Assembly (NCBI GenBank): GCA_017456015.1
Contig: JAFTLL010000003.1
Span: 304,749-368,748 of the forward strand
Length of the DNA stretch: 64,000 nt
Source: Clostridia bacterium
GTDB lineage: Bacteria > Bacillota_A > Clostridia > Oscillospirales > Acutalibacteraceae
Direction: 5' to 3'
The first letter of the stretch is position 1; every line of letters begins with the position of its first letter. The position numbers and the translations under genes were made by a program. The notes below the pieces were generated by a model that did not search any database, was not told where the DNA came from, and saw only the letters and a program-made list of their open reading frames with translations. This document shows, one piece after another, positions 9,059 to 18,934 of this stretch.

Positions 9059-10936
9059 TTATTTTAGGGCTGGTGCTACCTCATCATGATAGGTGGTAAT
9101 TACTTCATGAAGAATCTGTCGAACACCTTCGGTATCATTTTGATTTGCCGCATCTAAAATGCGGACAATATCATCCGGGAAGGTTTTGGGGTCAACCGCG
9201 CAGGCCTTACCGATGAATATTTTTTCATTGGCGGTAGAAATCAGTCCTTCCTCGTTCATAAGAAGTTCCTCGTAGAGCTTTTCACCCGGCCGCAAACCGG
9301 TGAACTGAATCGGGATTTCGGTATAAGGCTCATAACCGTAGAACTTAATTACATTTTCGGCCAGCGTCAGTATTTTGACCGCTTCACCCATATTGAGAAC
9401 AAAAATTTCTCCGCCCTCTGCCATCGCACCGGCCTGTAATACCAAATTGACTGCTTCGGGAATGGTCATAAAATAGCGAACAATCTCGGGATGCGTAACC
9501 TTTACAGGGCCGCCGCACTCAATCTGTTTTTTAAATAAAGGGACTACCGAACCGTTAGAGCCCAATACATTTCCGAAACGCACCATGGAAAAAGAGGTTT
9601 CGAGTGTTGTCGCATTGATATATTGAACTATCATTTCACAAAAACGCTTGGTAGCACCCATGACATTGGTGGGGTTAACGGCTTTATCGGTAGAAATCAA
9701 GACAAATTTTTGAACACGGTATTTCGCCGCCGTAAGGGCAACATTATATGTACCGCCGATATTGTTCTTAACCGCTTCCTCCGGGTCGAATTCCATGAGC
9801 GGCACATGTTTATGCGCTGCTGCATGAAAAACAACCTGCGGGCGATATTTATCAAAAATATAATCTACTTTTTTGGCATCACGAACCGAGGCGATTTCCA
9901 CACTTAAATCCAGCGACGGATTTTTCATCAGCAAATCCTGCTGAATGTCATAAGCGTTATTTTCATAAATATCAAAAACAATCAACTTTTTCGGACCGAG
10001 CTCGGCAATCTGCCGGCAAAGCTCTGAACCAATTGAGCCGCCACCGCCGGTGACCAAAACAACCTTATTGTTGATGAGATTAATAATATTGCTTTTTTCC
10101 AGCAAGACCTCATCTCGGCCAAGCATATCCGAATAGCTGATAACGCGGCTCTGTTGCAAAAAGGGTTTATCACCAATCAAACTGGAAAGGAAGGGCAAAA
10201 TATGAATTTCACATTTTGTTTTCATGCAAAGGTTCTTTATGCTTTCCAATTTGCTTTTGCTTGCTGACGGAATTGCAATAAAAATCGTTTTAATATGATA
10301 TTTCTCACATACATCAGGTATCAGTATCGTTGGAGCAAGAACCTTGCTCCCTTCAATATACATTCCTATTTTTTTATTGTCATCATCACACAAATAGACC
10401 GGATATCCCATTTTCGGTTTTTGCCGCAACTCTTTCAGCAGCATAACACCGGCTGTACCTGCGCCGACAATCAATATTGGATTATGCTCCTGTCGGGAAT
10501 AGATGCGGCGCACCCTCGTAAGCACATAATAATACACCATACGTGAAAAGATGATTGCCAGAACAAAAAACAAGTAACAAAGGAAGCAATATAATATTAA
10601 ATCTTTGTTTTTAAAGGCCGAACCGATAACCGAAAGCAAGAAGGCGGTAATCAACGCAATCGACATTCGGAGAATATCGTTCATTGTAGAATAGCGCAAC
10701 ATTCGATTGTATGTACCGGAACAAAGCAAACAGAACGCGGCAACACAGACATAGGTTATATCCACATACAAAGAGGATATCCCTTCATACAATTCGGCAG
10801 GTGCTACAATTACATCTGCACGGCATACAAAATTATGACAAAACAAGCAGATTGCCGACATATAAAAAACATCTGCAAAGAAAACCAAGAACCTAACGGG
10901 ATTAAAAGTATTCTTCTTCAAATTCCCCATCCTCAT
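9059..10936 (-). CDS. Membrane-bound NDP-sugar 4,6-dehydratase/epimerase (CapD/EpsC type)
   Basis: The 625-residue protein of the FlaA1/CapD family acts on UDP-GlcNAc-type sugars for capsule or exopolysaccharide. Four N-terminal membrane helices (about 12-135) precede a Rossmann-like domain (PILIVGAGTAG, about 150) and a catalytic SDR domain with VLVTGGGGSIGSEL (about 293). The active-site STDKA is followed by MGATK, the M-x3-K form that replaces Y-x3-K in this family. It is last in the four-gene operon, 2 nt after the phosphatase gene. The start is uncertain: ATG at 10936, a second ATG 6 nt on, or a downstream TTG behind GAGGATGGGG. Confidence 0.9.
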   Translation of the reverse strand: MRMGNLKKNTFNPVRFLVFFADVFYMSAICLFCHNFVCRADVIVAPAELYEGISSLYVDITYVCVAAFCLLCSGTYNRMLRYSTMNDILRMSIALITAFLLSVIGSAFKNKDLILYCFLCYLFFVLAIIFSRMVYYYVLTRVRRIYSRQEHNPILIVGAGTAGVMLLKELRQKPKMGYPVYLCDDDNKKIGMYIEGSKVLAPTILIPDVCEKYHIKTIFIAIPSASKSKLESIKNLCMKTKCEIHILPFLSSLIGDKPFLQQSRVISYSDMLGRDEVLLEKSNIINLINNKVVLVTGGGGSIGSELCRQIAELGPKKLIVFDIYENNAYDIQQDLLMKNPSLDLSVEIASVRDAKKVDYIFDKYRPQVVFHAAAHKHVPLMEFDPEEAVKNNIGGTYNVALTAAKYRVQKFVLISTDKAVNPTNVMGATKRFCEMIVQYINATTLETSFSMVRFGNVLGSNGSVVPLFKKQIECGGPVKVTHPEIVRYFMTIPEAVNLVLQAGAMAEGGEIFVLNMGEAVKILTLAENVIKFYGYEPYTEIPIQFTGLRPGEKLYEELLMNEEGLISTANEKIFIGKACAVDPKTFPDDIVRILDAANQNDTEGVRQILHEVITTYHDEVAPALK

Positions 10937-10938
10937 CT

Positions 10939-11685
10939 TTATTCTGATTTTTCGTTGAAGCTATCTCCATAATGCATCATTATACGCGAACGGTTGTATA
11001 ATTTCAGCAATAACTCTTCACCGCATTTTTTTATCAGTTTTTCATTCGCTTTAAGGAACATTCCCCTGCGCGATTCCATTGAGTGAGCATCGCTTGCAAT
11101 AAAATGAATTAGGCCGTCACGAATTAAGGTGTAGATTTTTTTGCGTGTGCAATATGGTGCTTGAACGACCGAAGAAGTAATTTGCGTACGTACATCACCG
11201 TCCACCACCAATTCCAACAGGCGGTCAAACCCACGATAACCGAAATACCGTTCAATGTGCGCGATAATCGGCTTTAACCCTAATGTGAATTGCATGTTAT
11301 ACAATTCATGAATAACCCAGTCTTCCACCGCTGTCCCATACGGAATTTCCACCAACAGATAATGCGTATCCTGCAAATTCATCTGTTTGAGTTCTTCATA
11401 GGTGCTCATACCGCGAAAAGCGCGAACTTCATATCCGCGGCGGATTTCCGGCAGTGCCTTACCGGCAACAGCCTCGGTTAAAGCGGCATAGGCGGTATCG
11501 ATTTGTTCTATGTATTTCGGGAATGGCATTTTCCCCATATAAAAATGCGGGGTTGCATAAACACATTCAACCCCCTGCATTTTTAAATCCTTTAACAAGC
11601 GTATTGATTCTGCTATATTTTTCGCACCATCATCTACGCCGGGCAGAATGTGGGAATGAATATCAATCAAATTATTTATACGCAT
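10939..11685 (-). CDS. CpsB/YwqE-type tyrosine phosphatase (PHP domain)
   Basis: Manganese-dependent phosphatase that removes phosphate from the BY-kinase. The 248 residues open with LIDIHSHILPGVDDGAK, the PHP metal-binding motif that normally lies at the N-terminus, which favours the ATG at 11685 over an upstream ATG at 11751. Further metal-ligand regions are ATPHFY, AHIERY and ASDAHS. The start overlaps the last 14 nt of the kinase gene and has no clear ribosome site, so translational coupling is likely; kinase and phosphatase would then be made together. Confidence 0.88.
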   Translation of the reverse strand: MRINNLIDIHSHILPGVDDGAKNIAESIRLLKDLKMQGVECVYATPHFYMGKMPFPKYIEQIDTAYAALTEAVAGKALPEIRRGYEVRAFRGMSTYEELKQMNLQDTHYLLVEIPYGTAVEDWVIHELYNMQFTLGLKPIIAHIERYFGYRGFDRLLELVVDGDVRTQITSSVVQAPYCTRKKIYTLIRDGLIHFIASDAHSMESRRGMFLKANEKLIKKCGEELLLKLYNRSRIMMHYGDSFNEKSE

Positions 11686-12406
11686 AACGATAATGATATT
11701 TTTTGGAATATTTTCTGCGATAGTTTCCGTTTTGTGAATCGGTAGCGCCATTTAAAATCGTGCCCAGATAATGCGTTTTTGCAAACTCGATATAATTGAG
11801 CGCTTTTTTCATTTCCTCGTGTGTGGTACTGCGGTCCCGCACAACCAAAATTATACCGTTGGTTTTGGGTGCAAGCACCAGAGCGTCGGATACAATATTG
11901 ACCGGCGGTGTATCAATGAACACATAATCGTATTTTTGCTCCAAATCTCTCAACAGCGTTTTCATTCTTTCGGAGCTCAACAATTCTGACGGATTCGGCG
12001 GCAAAGGACCGGAGGTCAAAACATCCAGATTGGCGTTGATGGTTTCCACCGCATCACTGAACGGACACAGATCGACCAGAACAGAGCTTAACCCATCGGT
12101 GTTCTGCACTCTCAGTTTTTTATGTACCGAGGGCTTGCGCAGGTCGGCATCAACAATCAGCACTTTACAGCCAAGCTGAGAAAAAGCAATTGCCATATTG
12201 ATTGCGGTAGTGGATTTTCCCTCTTCCATTAAGGGACTGGAAACAACAATCTGTTTTTTACTGTGCCCTGCAAGAACAAATTGCAGGTTTGTACGAACGG
12301 TTTTATAGGCCTCAACGACTGCAAAAGGTAAATGATATGTGCTTTTTTTCTCCGGTGCGGCCGCGCTAACCGAAGAAACATAAGCTTTTTTATTTTGTTT
12401 TCTCAT
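11672..12406 (-). CDS. CpsD/YwqD-type bacterial tyrosine kinase
   Basis: Cytoplasmic BY-kinase that controls polysaccharide polymerisation with the membrane chain-length protein. The 244 residues contain Walker A SSPLMEEGKST (near 60), Walker A-prime KVLIVDADLRKPS (near 85) and Walker B YVFIDTPP (near 160). The C-terminus is a tyrosine cluster (YRRKYSKKYHYRYAYK) typical of autophosphorylation sites. The ATG at 12406 follows a G-rich ribosome site (AAGGGGGGG). The phosphatase start codon is embedded in the last tyrosine codons. Confidence 0.92.
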   Translation of the reverse strand: MRKQNKKAYVSSVSAAAPEKKSTYHLPFAVVEAYKTVRTNLQFVLAGHSKKQIVVSSPLMEEGKSTTAINMAIAFSQLGCKVLIVDADLRKPSVHKKLRVQNTDGLSSVLVDLCPFSDAVETINANLDVLTSGPLPPNPSELLSSERMKTLLRDLEQKYDYVFIDTPPVNIVSDALVLAPKTNGIILVVRDRSTTHEEMKKALNYIEFAKTHYLGTILNGATDSQNGNYRRKYSKKYHYRYAYK

Positions 12407-12422
12407 TTTACGCTGCCCCCCC

Positions 12423-13139
12423 TTATACATTTTTAATTCTATATTCATATGCTGTATTTGCATCGGTGAAATCCGGAATGGAACCCAGAATGGAAAGACC
12501 AAAGCTTCTGGCAATATCCTCTTCGCCTTTGATTGTTGTATCAAAATAATTAGAAAGAAATATAATAAAAGCGCTAATCAACGCCCCTATCAAGGCATAT
12601 AAAATTGCAGAAAATGCGGTGCGCGGATAGGATTGCGTTGCTCCTTCGGCTCTGTCCAACGGAACAATGACGGCCGCAGGCATTTTGCTTTTCATATATT
12701 CGGGCGATTCATCCAGAACTGCATTGACAATATGTGTCGCATCCTCGGCGTTGCTGCTCTTTACCGTAACATCTACAACCAAGGAATCATCCCGCACAGT
12801 AACCTGTGTCATTTTTTTCAATTGAGTCGCCGAATAGCCGAAATCATATTTATCAGCAATTTGCTCATATAAGTCACGGCTGGAAAGGATATCGACAAAA
12901 GAATTGGAAAGCGCAAGTGTAATCGAAACATCGCTGGTTTTCATTGAAGTGCCTTCCTCTGTGTTTAAAATAGAGGTGCCGGAGGAAATAACTGTACTTC
13001 CGCTTGCTGTATACTGCGGTGTTACCGCCAGTTCGCAATATAAAAAGGCACCCGCTCCGAAAACTATCGCAGAAATAAGGATAATCCACCATTTGCGCAA
13101 CAAAATGGAAAGGACATCCAACAAAGAAATTTCTTTCAT
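12423..13139 (-). CDS. Wzz/CpsC-type polysaccharide chain-length protein, kinase activator
   Basis: Inner-membrane co-polymerase of the YveK/CapA type that activates the BY-kinase. The 238 residues have an N-terminal membrane helix (about 16-38), an extracytoplasmic domain (about 40-170), and a second helix (about 180-200), followed by a cytoplasmic tail that would contact the kinase. The ATG at 13139 is about 9 nt from AAGGGAG; a GTG two codons earlier is too close. It is first in the operon, directly behind a good promoter. Confidence 0.88.
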   Translation of the reverse strand: MKEISLLDVLSILLRKWWIILISAIVFGAGAFLYCELAVTPQYTASGSTVISSGTSILNTEEGTSMKTSDVSITLALSNSFVDILSSRDLYEQIADKYDFGYSATQLKKMTQVTVRDDSLVVDVTVKSSNAEDATHIVNAVLDESPEYMKSKMPAAVIVPLDRAEGATQSYPRTAFSAILYALIGALISAFIIFLSNYFDTTIKGEEDIARSFGLSILGSIPDFTDANTAYEYRIKNV

Positions 13140-13199
13140 ATTCACAAACTCCCTTGAATTATAATCAAATTAAACCAAACTTGTCCAAAATACATTCTA

Positions 13200-13228
13200 A
13201 TTATAGCACTTTGCTACAAGTAATGCAA
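13200..13228 (-). promoter_or_regulatory. Promoter of the capsule-control operon
   Basis: TTGCAT (13223-13228) and TATAAT (13200-13205) are separated by 17 nt on the minus strand, about 60 nt before the chain-length gene. Confidence 0.72.
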
Positions 13229-13272
13229 GAGATTTTTTATCGACAAAAAATTACCATAACAAGAAAGAATAC

Positions 13273-13301
13273 TTGTAAACCGGTGAAAAGTGTGATAAAA
13301 T
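13273..13301 (+). promoter_or_regulatory. yebC promoter
   Basis: TTGTAA (13273-13278), 17-nt spacer, TAAAAT (13296-13301) on the plus strand, followed by ribosome site AGGAGAG before the start at 13335. Confidence 0.65.
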
Positions 13302-13334
13302 CGATTTGTAAGTTAATTTCAGGAGAGATGTATC

Positions 13335-14063
13335 ATGTCTGGACATTCAAAATGGAGTACTATTAAACGCAAAAAAGAAAAAACCGACCAACAGCGTGCC
13401 AAGGTCTTTACCAAAATCGGCCGTGAGCTTGCGATGGTGGTGAAAAACGGCGGACCGGACCCGAATGTAAACACCAAATTGAAGGATGTTATTGCCAAAG
13501 CAAAAGCCAATAATGTTCCGAATGACAATATTGAGCGCATCATTAAAAAAGCCGCCGGTGAGGGCGACAGCACCAACTACGAAGAAATTGTATACGAAGG
13601 ATACGGCCCCTGCGGTGTTGCGGTGATTGTAGAAGCATTGACCGACAACCGCAATCGCACCGCCGGAGATTTACGCCATTATTTTGACAAGTGCGGCGGC
13701 AATCTCGGCCAGCCCGGTTCGGTCATGTTTATGTTTCAACGTAAAGGTATGATTGTAATTGAGGGCGAGGGTCTGGACGAAGAAAAGGTAATGGAGGACG
13801 CTTTGGAGGCCGGTGCCGATGATTTCAACTTTGACGGTGATGTCTTTGAAATCTCCACCGATGCAAACAGCGTGTCTGCGGTAAGTGAAGCATTGGAGCA
13901 AAAGGGCTACACCTTCCTTTCGGCGGAACCAGCCTATATTCCTGCCACCATGACCTCTATTTCGGAGGAAGAAGCCCATACAAAAATGGAAAAACTGCTG
14001 GATATGTTAGAGGATAATGACGACGTCCAGAACGTCTGGCACAACTGGGAAACAGAAGAATAA
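13335..14063 (+). CDS. YebC/PmpR (TACO1) family protein
   Basis: The 242-residue protein of the YebC/TACO1 family begins with the hallmark SGHSKWSTIKRKKEKTDQQRAKVF and continues with GGPDPNVNTKL and the acidic C-terminal domain. Members are described as DNA-binding regulators and, more recently, as translation factors that help ribosomes through difficult motifs; the role here is not decided by sequence. It is one of the few plus-strand genes and appears monocistronic, with its own promoter and a terminator shared with pyk. Confidence 0.93.
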   Translation: MSGHSKWSTIKRKKEKTDQQRAKVFTKIGRELAMVVKNGGPDPNVNTKLKDVIAKAKANNVPNDNIERIIKKAAGEGDSTNYEEIVYEGYGPCGVAVIVEALTDNRNRTAGDLRHYFDKCGGNLGQPGSVMFMFQRKGMIVIEGEGLDEEKVMEDALEAGADDFNFDGDVFEISTDANSVSAVSEALEQKGYTFLSAEPAYIPATMTSISEEEAHTKMEKLLDMLEDNDDVQNVWHNWETEE

Positions 14064-14070
14064 GCAATAT

Positions 14071-14115
14071 AAAAACGACCCCATGGAAACTGAGTTTCCG
14101 TGGGGTCGTTTTTAT
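14071..14115. terminator. Bidirectional terminator between yebC and pyk
   Basis: ACGACCCCA/TGGGGTCGT stem, extended by GGAAAC/GTTTCC, with A and T tracts on the two sides. It serves yebC on the plus strand and overlaps the pyk stop codon on the minus strand. Confidence 0.85.
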
Positions 14116-15524
14116 ATAGTTTCTATTTTAATCAAATTGGTGTTGCCCGATTCACCGTTGGTTATACCGCCAGTAATAACAATATGGTCCCCTGCTTCAA
14201 GATGCAGGGTTTCTTTTGCCAAGTTCTTCGCAGTATAAAACAAAACTTCAATCGAAGTAAACTGTTCACACATAACCGGGAACACGCCCCAAGAAAGCGC
14301 CAAACGCCGCCATGTTTTTTCGTTTGTAGTCACACCAAGAATATCAACCGGAGAACGGAACCGGGAAACCATGCGTGCTGTCATTCCGGAAAGCGAGCAA
14401 ACGGCAATTGCCTTGGCGCCGATATCAATTGCCATGCCGCAGGTTGCATGAGAAATGGCATCTACGGTATTGCGTATGTTAAATTCCGAGGTTAAAAAGC
14501 GTTTATCATAATGAATGCTTTTTTCGGTGTTTTCTGCAATCTTAGACATGGTTTCTACCGCCAGCACAGGATATTTTCCCGCCGCGGTTTCTCCCGAAAG
14601 CATAACCGCGCTGGTACCGTCATAAACCGCATTGGCCACATCGGAAATTTCCGCACGAGTCGGACGGGCGTTGTAAATCATAGATTCCAACATTTCGGTC
14701 GCGGTGATTACCCGTCTGCCCAACATACGGCATTTGGTAATCAGTTTTTTCTGCACGGCAGGAAGCTCCTCAAAAGGAATTTCCACACCCATATCTCCCC
14801 TGCCAATCATAATACCTTCGCACGCGGAGCAAATACCTTCAATATTGTCTATGCCGGATTGATTTTCAATTTTGGCAATCAATCCCACCTGCTTTTCACC
14901 GTTTTTATGTAGAAAATCTTTTACATCCAATAAATCTTGTTTGTCCGACACAAACGAGCAGGCAATAAAATCCACACCATTTTGAATACCGAATAAAATA
15001 TCCTTTTTATCCTGTTCACTCAAATATACCTGATGCAACACCTTATTGGGAAAGCTCATGCTTTTCCGATTGGAGAGCTCACCGCCAATCAACACGATAC
15101 AATGCAGGTCGGTTTCGGTTTTATCCGCAACCTGGAATTTCAGCAAGCCATTATTCAAAAGGATAATGTCCCCTTTGTCCAAATCGTGCGCCAAACCGGC
15201 ATACGAAACCGATACTCTATCCTTTGTACCCTCTACATCCTGTGTAGTAAAGGTAAATGTATCGCCTTCTTTGAGAAAAACTTTACCGTCAACAAAGGTT
15301 TTTATCCGGTATTCGGGGCCTTTGGTGTCCAGCATAATGGCGATTGGCAGGTTTAACTTTTTCCGAACCTTTTTAATTAAATCAATCCGTTTCTGGTGCT
15401 CTTCATGGGTTCCGTGCGAAAAATTCAGACGGGCAACATTCATACCCTTTAAGCACATTTCGGTTAAGGTTTTTTCGTCCGAGCAAGACGGACCGATCGT
15501 GCATACGATTTTAGTTTTGCGCAT
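14112..15524 (-). CDS. pyk: Pyruvate kinase
   Basis: Final ATP-forming step of glycolysis (phosphoenolpyruvate to pyruvate). The 470 residues contain the N-terminal KIVCTIGPSC, substrate/metal motif MLDTKGPEYR and the signature MIGRGDMGVEIPFEELP. The length is that of the basic enzyme without the extra C-terminal PEP-utiliser domain found in many bacilli. The start overlaps the argH 3' end by 14 nt, with AAGAGG about 8 nt upstream, so the two are co-transcribed, an unusual pairing of glycolysis with arginine synthesis. Confidence 0.96.
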   Translation of the reverse strand: MRKTKIVCTIGPSCSDEKTLTEMCLKGMNVARLNFSHGTHEEHQKRIDLIKKVRKKLNLPIAIMLDTKGPEYRIKTFVDGKVFLKEGDTFTFTTQDVEGTKDRVSVSYAGLAHDLDKGDIILLNNGLLKFQVADKTETDLHCIVLIGGELSNRKSMSFPNKVLHQVYLSEQDKKDILFGIQNGVDFIACSFVSDKQDLLDVKDFLHKNGEKQVGLIAKIENQSGIDNIEGICSACEGIMIGRGDMGVEIPFEELPAVQKKLITKCRMLGRRVITATEMLESMIYNARPTRAEISDVANAVYDGTSAVMLSGETAAGKYPVLAVETMSKIAENTEKSIHYDKRFLTSEFNIRNTVDAISHATCGMAIDIGAKAIAVCSLSGMTARMVSRFRSPVDILGVTTNEKTWRRLALSWGVFPVMCEQFTSIEVLFYTAKNLAKETLHLEAGDHIVITGGITNGESGNTNLIKIETI

Positions 15525-16905
15525 TCTTGTTTCCTCTTAAAAATTCTTTCATGTCCTTGATTTGCTGTAAGACCGACATATTGCCGGTGCCGCCGTAAGA
15601 AACGCGGGCAGCCACACAGTTTTCCAGCGAAATAGCCGCATAGACATCCTCTTCAAACACATCGCTCCATGCGCGATATTCGTCTAATGTCAGCCTTTCA
15701 AGGTCCTTATTCTTTTCTATGCAATACGCCACCAATTGACCGACGATTTTATAGGCCGACCGAAAAGGCATGCCTTTTTTTACAAGATAATCGGCACAGT
15801 CTGTCGCATTGATAAAGCCTCCGGCCGCCGCACGGCGCATATTTTCCCGCAAAATCTGCATTGTGTCAAACATGGGAATAAAAATAGACAGACACTGTTT
15901 GACGGTATCCAAGCTGTCGAAAATTGCTTCTTTGTCCTCCTGCATATCCTTATTGTATGCCAAAGGAATTCCTTTCATTTGGGTCAAGAGCGCCATTAAA
16001 TCTCCATATACCCTGCCGCTTTTACCGCGAATCAACTCAGCCATATCGGGGTTTTTCTTTTGCGGCATAATGCTCGAACCGGTGGAATAGGCATCATCCA
16101 ATTCAACAAACTTAAATTCAAAGGATGACCAAAGAATAATTTCTTCGCAAAAACGGGACAAATGCATCATGACCACAGCAAAGGCCGATGCAATCTCAAT
16201 CAAAAAATCGCGGTCAGAAACACCGTCTAAACTATTTGTGACCGGGGCTGTAAAGGAAAGGCGCTGTGCCGTATAAGCACGGTCAATTGGGTGGGTTGTT
16301 CCCGCCAATGCAGCCGAACCGAGCGGACTATAATTCATACGCTTAACGGCATCGTTGATCCGACCGATATCCCTCTGGAACATACATGCATAGGCCATGC
16401 AATGATGGCCAAAAGTAATCGGCTGCGCCCGTTGCAAATGGGTGTACCCCGGCATAATTGCATCCGAAAAAGCTTCCGCTTTTTTGGTAATCACCGCAAT
16501 GATTTCATAGAGTAAATCGATAATCTCGGCTGTCGCATCGCGCATATACAAACGGATGTCGAGTGCAACCTGGTCGTTGCGGCTACGTGCGGTATGCAGA
16601 CGTTTTCCGGTATCGCCGATGCGTTTGGTCAACTCTGCCTCGACAAACATATGAATATCTTCGCTCTGCATATCCACTTTCAATTTTCCGGTTTGGATTT
16701 CCTCTAAAATTCCGGTGAGGGCAGCGGTAATTTTTTCGGCCTCAGCGGTTGTTATGATTCCCTGTCGTCCAAGCATTTCGGCATGAGCGACCGAGCCGAG
16801 AATATCCTGTTGATACATTCGCGCATCAATCCGTATAGACGAATTAAAATCATTTGCAGATTCGTTCAATTGTTTTTGGAACCTTCCGGCCCACATTTTT
16901 TCCAT
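15511..16905 (-). CDS. argH: Argininosuccinate lyase
   Basis: Last step of arginine synthesis, cleaving argininosuccinate to arginine and fumarate. The 464 residues contain the N-terminal WAGRF, the RSRNDQVALD motif and the fumarase-superfamily signature GSSIMPQKKNPD with the catalytic serine loop (near residue 275). Normal family length. No argG or other arg gene is in the window. Confidence 0.96.
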   Translation of the reverse strand: MEKMWAGRFQKQLNESANDFNSSIRIDARMYQQDILGSVAHAEMLGRQGIITTAEAEKITAALTGILEEIQTGKLKVDMQSEDIHMFVEAELTKRIGDTGKRLHTARSRNDQVALDIRLYMRDATAEIIDLLYEIIAVITKKAEAFSDAIMPGYTHLQRAQPITFGHHCMAYACMFQRDIGRINDAVKRMNYSPLGSAALAGTTHPIDRAYTAQRLSFTAPVTNSLDGVSDRDFLIEIASAFAVVMMHLSRFCEEIILWSSFEFKFVELDDAYSTGSSIMPQKKNPDMAELIRGKSGRVYGDLMALLTQMKGIPLAYNKDMQEDKEAIFDSLDTVKQCLSIFIPMFDTMQILRENMRRAAAGGFINATDCADYLVKKGMPFRSAYKIVGQLVAYCIEKNKDLERLTLDEYRAWSDVFEEDVYAAISLENCVAARVSYGGTGNMSVLQQIKDMKEFLRGNKNAQN

Positions 16906-16952
16906 TGCTTATACTTCCTTTCGGCCAATTGGCTATTAAGTTGCATTGATAA

Positions 16953-18872
16953 TTAAATATTTTCCATCCAAACGGCAAAATCCGCATCGCTGGGCATTCG
17001 CCAATCTCCTCTTGGGCTGAGGCTGACCGAGCCAACCTTCGGTCCATCCGGTGTGCAAGAACGTTTAAATTGACTGACAGAGAAACGCTTTAAGAATACA
17101 GCCAACCATTTTTGAATTTGCACAGCATCATATCTACCGGAAAATGCTTTTTCAGCCAAAAAAGCAATTTTTTTCGGTGCGGCACCATAGCGGAAAAAAT
17201 GATACAAGAAGAAATCATGCAACTCATACGGACCGATATTGTCTTCTGTTTTTTGTGAAATGTTGCCGTTCTCGTCCGGCGGCAGGAGTTCAGGACTGAC
17301 CGGGGTGTCCAAAACATCCCGCAACACAGCCGCTATCTCCCCGGCACTTTGGCCTGCAACATAATCCACCATATAACGCATCAAGGTTTTCGGCACACCG
17401 GCGTTTACACCATACATACTCATATGGTCACCGTTGTAGGTGCACCATCCCATGGCGGCTTCACTTAAATCTCCGGTTCCGACCAGCAGAGCGCCGGAGG
17501 CATTGGCAATATCCATTAAAATCTGGGTGCGCTCTCTGGCCTGCGCATTTTCATAGGTAACATCATGGATTTTTAAATCGTGTCCGATATCTTGTAAATG
17601 CCCTGTACATGCGGCTTTAATGTCAACTTCCCGAATTGTGACACCCAACACACGCATCAACCGCAGCGCATTGGTGTAGGTGCGGTCGGTTGTACCGAAA
17701 CCGGGCATGGTAATACCAAGAATATTGGAAAGCGGTAACTCTAACAATGCAATAGCTTTAACGCAGACCAAGAGTGCAAGCGTCGAGTCTAAGCCTCCCG
17801 AAATTCCGACAACGCATTTGTTAAGACCGGTATGGCGCAAGCGTTTGACCAAAGCCGCAGCCTGCATATTAAAAATCTCTTCACAGCGCTGGGCGCATAA
17901 TACCGCATCACTCGGTACAAACGGAGTGGATTCATACAACCGGGTGAAATGTTTGAGTTCCATCATGGGCACTGAGTCGCAGGCAATCACATGGTAGTTT
18001 TGCGCACAGGCGCGCCGATTATCTGTAAAGGTAGGATTTGCATAACGCTGAGCACGTAATTTATAGAGGTCAACATCGGCGTAGGTGATGCTGCCGTTCT
18101 GCGAAAAGCGCTCTCCTTCTGCAAGTAAAGTGCCGTTTTCCGCAATTAGTGATGCGCCGCCGAAGACCATATCGGTGGTCGATTCGCCTACGCCGGAGCT
18201 GACGAAAGCATAGGCACACATACAACGCGCGCTTTGATTTACAACCAAATCTTTTCGATATTGATTTTTGGCGACCAGGTCGTTGCTGGCCGATGGATTG
18301 AGAATCAAATTGGCCGAGGACAGTGCCATATAACTACTGGGCGGCACAGTAACCCACAAATCCTCGCAAAGTTCAATACCCATCGTACAATGCTCGTTCA
18401 AGCGAAACAGTAGTTTTCCGAAAGGTACCGACTGACCGAAAAGTATTATATCGGTTTCGGTTGCACCCTCGCCGGGAACAAACCACCGTTTTTCATTGAA
18501 CTCGCCGTAATTGGCAAGATAGGATTTCGGTACAACACCGAGGATTCTTCCTTGGTAAAGCACCACCGCCGCATTATAAAGCGCGTTGCCGTTTTTCAGC
18601 GGCGCACCAACCACCACCGGCATATTGTAAGCCGAGGTGAAATCACATACCTCTTGCAAGGCAGCAAGACAGCCGTTGAGCAACGTGTCCTGAAAAAACA
18701 AATCTGCACAGGTATAGCCACAGAGCGAAAGCTCCGGTGTAAGCAATAGATTGGCTCCGTTCTGCGCCGCCATTTCAATCGCGCTTTTGATTTGCGCACA
18801 ATTGAACTTGGTATTTGCCACCCGTAATTCGGGCGAGGCGCAGGCAATTTTCATAAACCCAAAATTATTCAT
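16953..18872 (-). CDS. nadE: Glutamine-dependent NAD(+) synthetase
   Basis: Amidates nicotinic acid adenine dinucleotide to NAD using glutamine. The 639 residues are the two-domain form. An N-terminal nitrilase-type glutaminase domain carries Glu (TPELSLCGY), Lys (VVPKSYLANYGEFNEKRWF) and Cys (GIELCEDLWV). The C-terminal synthetase domain has the P-loop GISGGLDSTLALL. The ATG at 18872 follows AGGACGTG; an upstream start at 18893 is less likely. Confidence 0.95.
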   Translation of the reverse strand: MNNFGFMKIACASPELRVANTKFNCAQIKSAIEMAAQNGANLLLTPELSLCGYTCADLFFQDTLLNGCLAALQEVCDFTSAYNMPVVVGAPLKNGNALYNAAVVLYQGRILGVVPKSYLANYGEFNEKRWFVPGEGATETDIILFGQSVPFGKLLFRLNEHCTMGIELCEDLWVTVPPSSYMALSSANLILNPSASNDLVAKNQYRKDLVVNQSARCMCAYAFVSSGVGESTTDMVFGGASLIAENGTLLAEGERFSQNGSITYADVDLYKLRAQRYANPTFTDNRRACAQNYHVIACDSVPMMELKHFTRLYESTPFVPSDAVLCAQRCEEIFNMQAAALVKRLRHTGLNKCVVGISGGLDSTLALLVCVKAIALLELPLSNILGITMPGFGTTDRTYTNALRLMRVLGVTIREVDIKAACTGHLQDIGHDLKIHDVTYENAQARERTQILMDIANASGALLVGTGDLSEAAMGWCTYNGDHMSMYGVNAGVPKTLMRYMVDYVAGQSAGEIAAVLRDVLDTPVSPELLPPDENGNISQKTEDNIGPYELHDFFLYHFFRYGAAPKKIAFLAEKAFSGRYDAVQIQKWLAVFLKRFSVSQFKRSCTPDGPKVGSVSLSPRGDWRMPSDADFAVWMENI

Positions 18873-18934
18873 TGTTTCACGTCCTGTTCTCAACGAATTT
18901 GCTTTAATATTCTATATTTTTACCGCGTTTCGAT

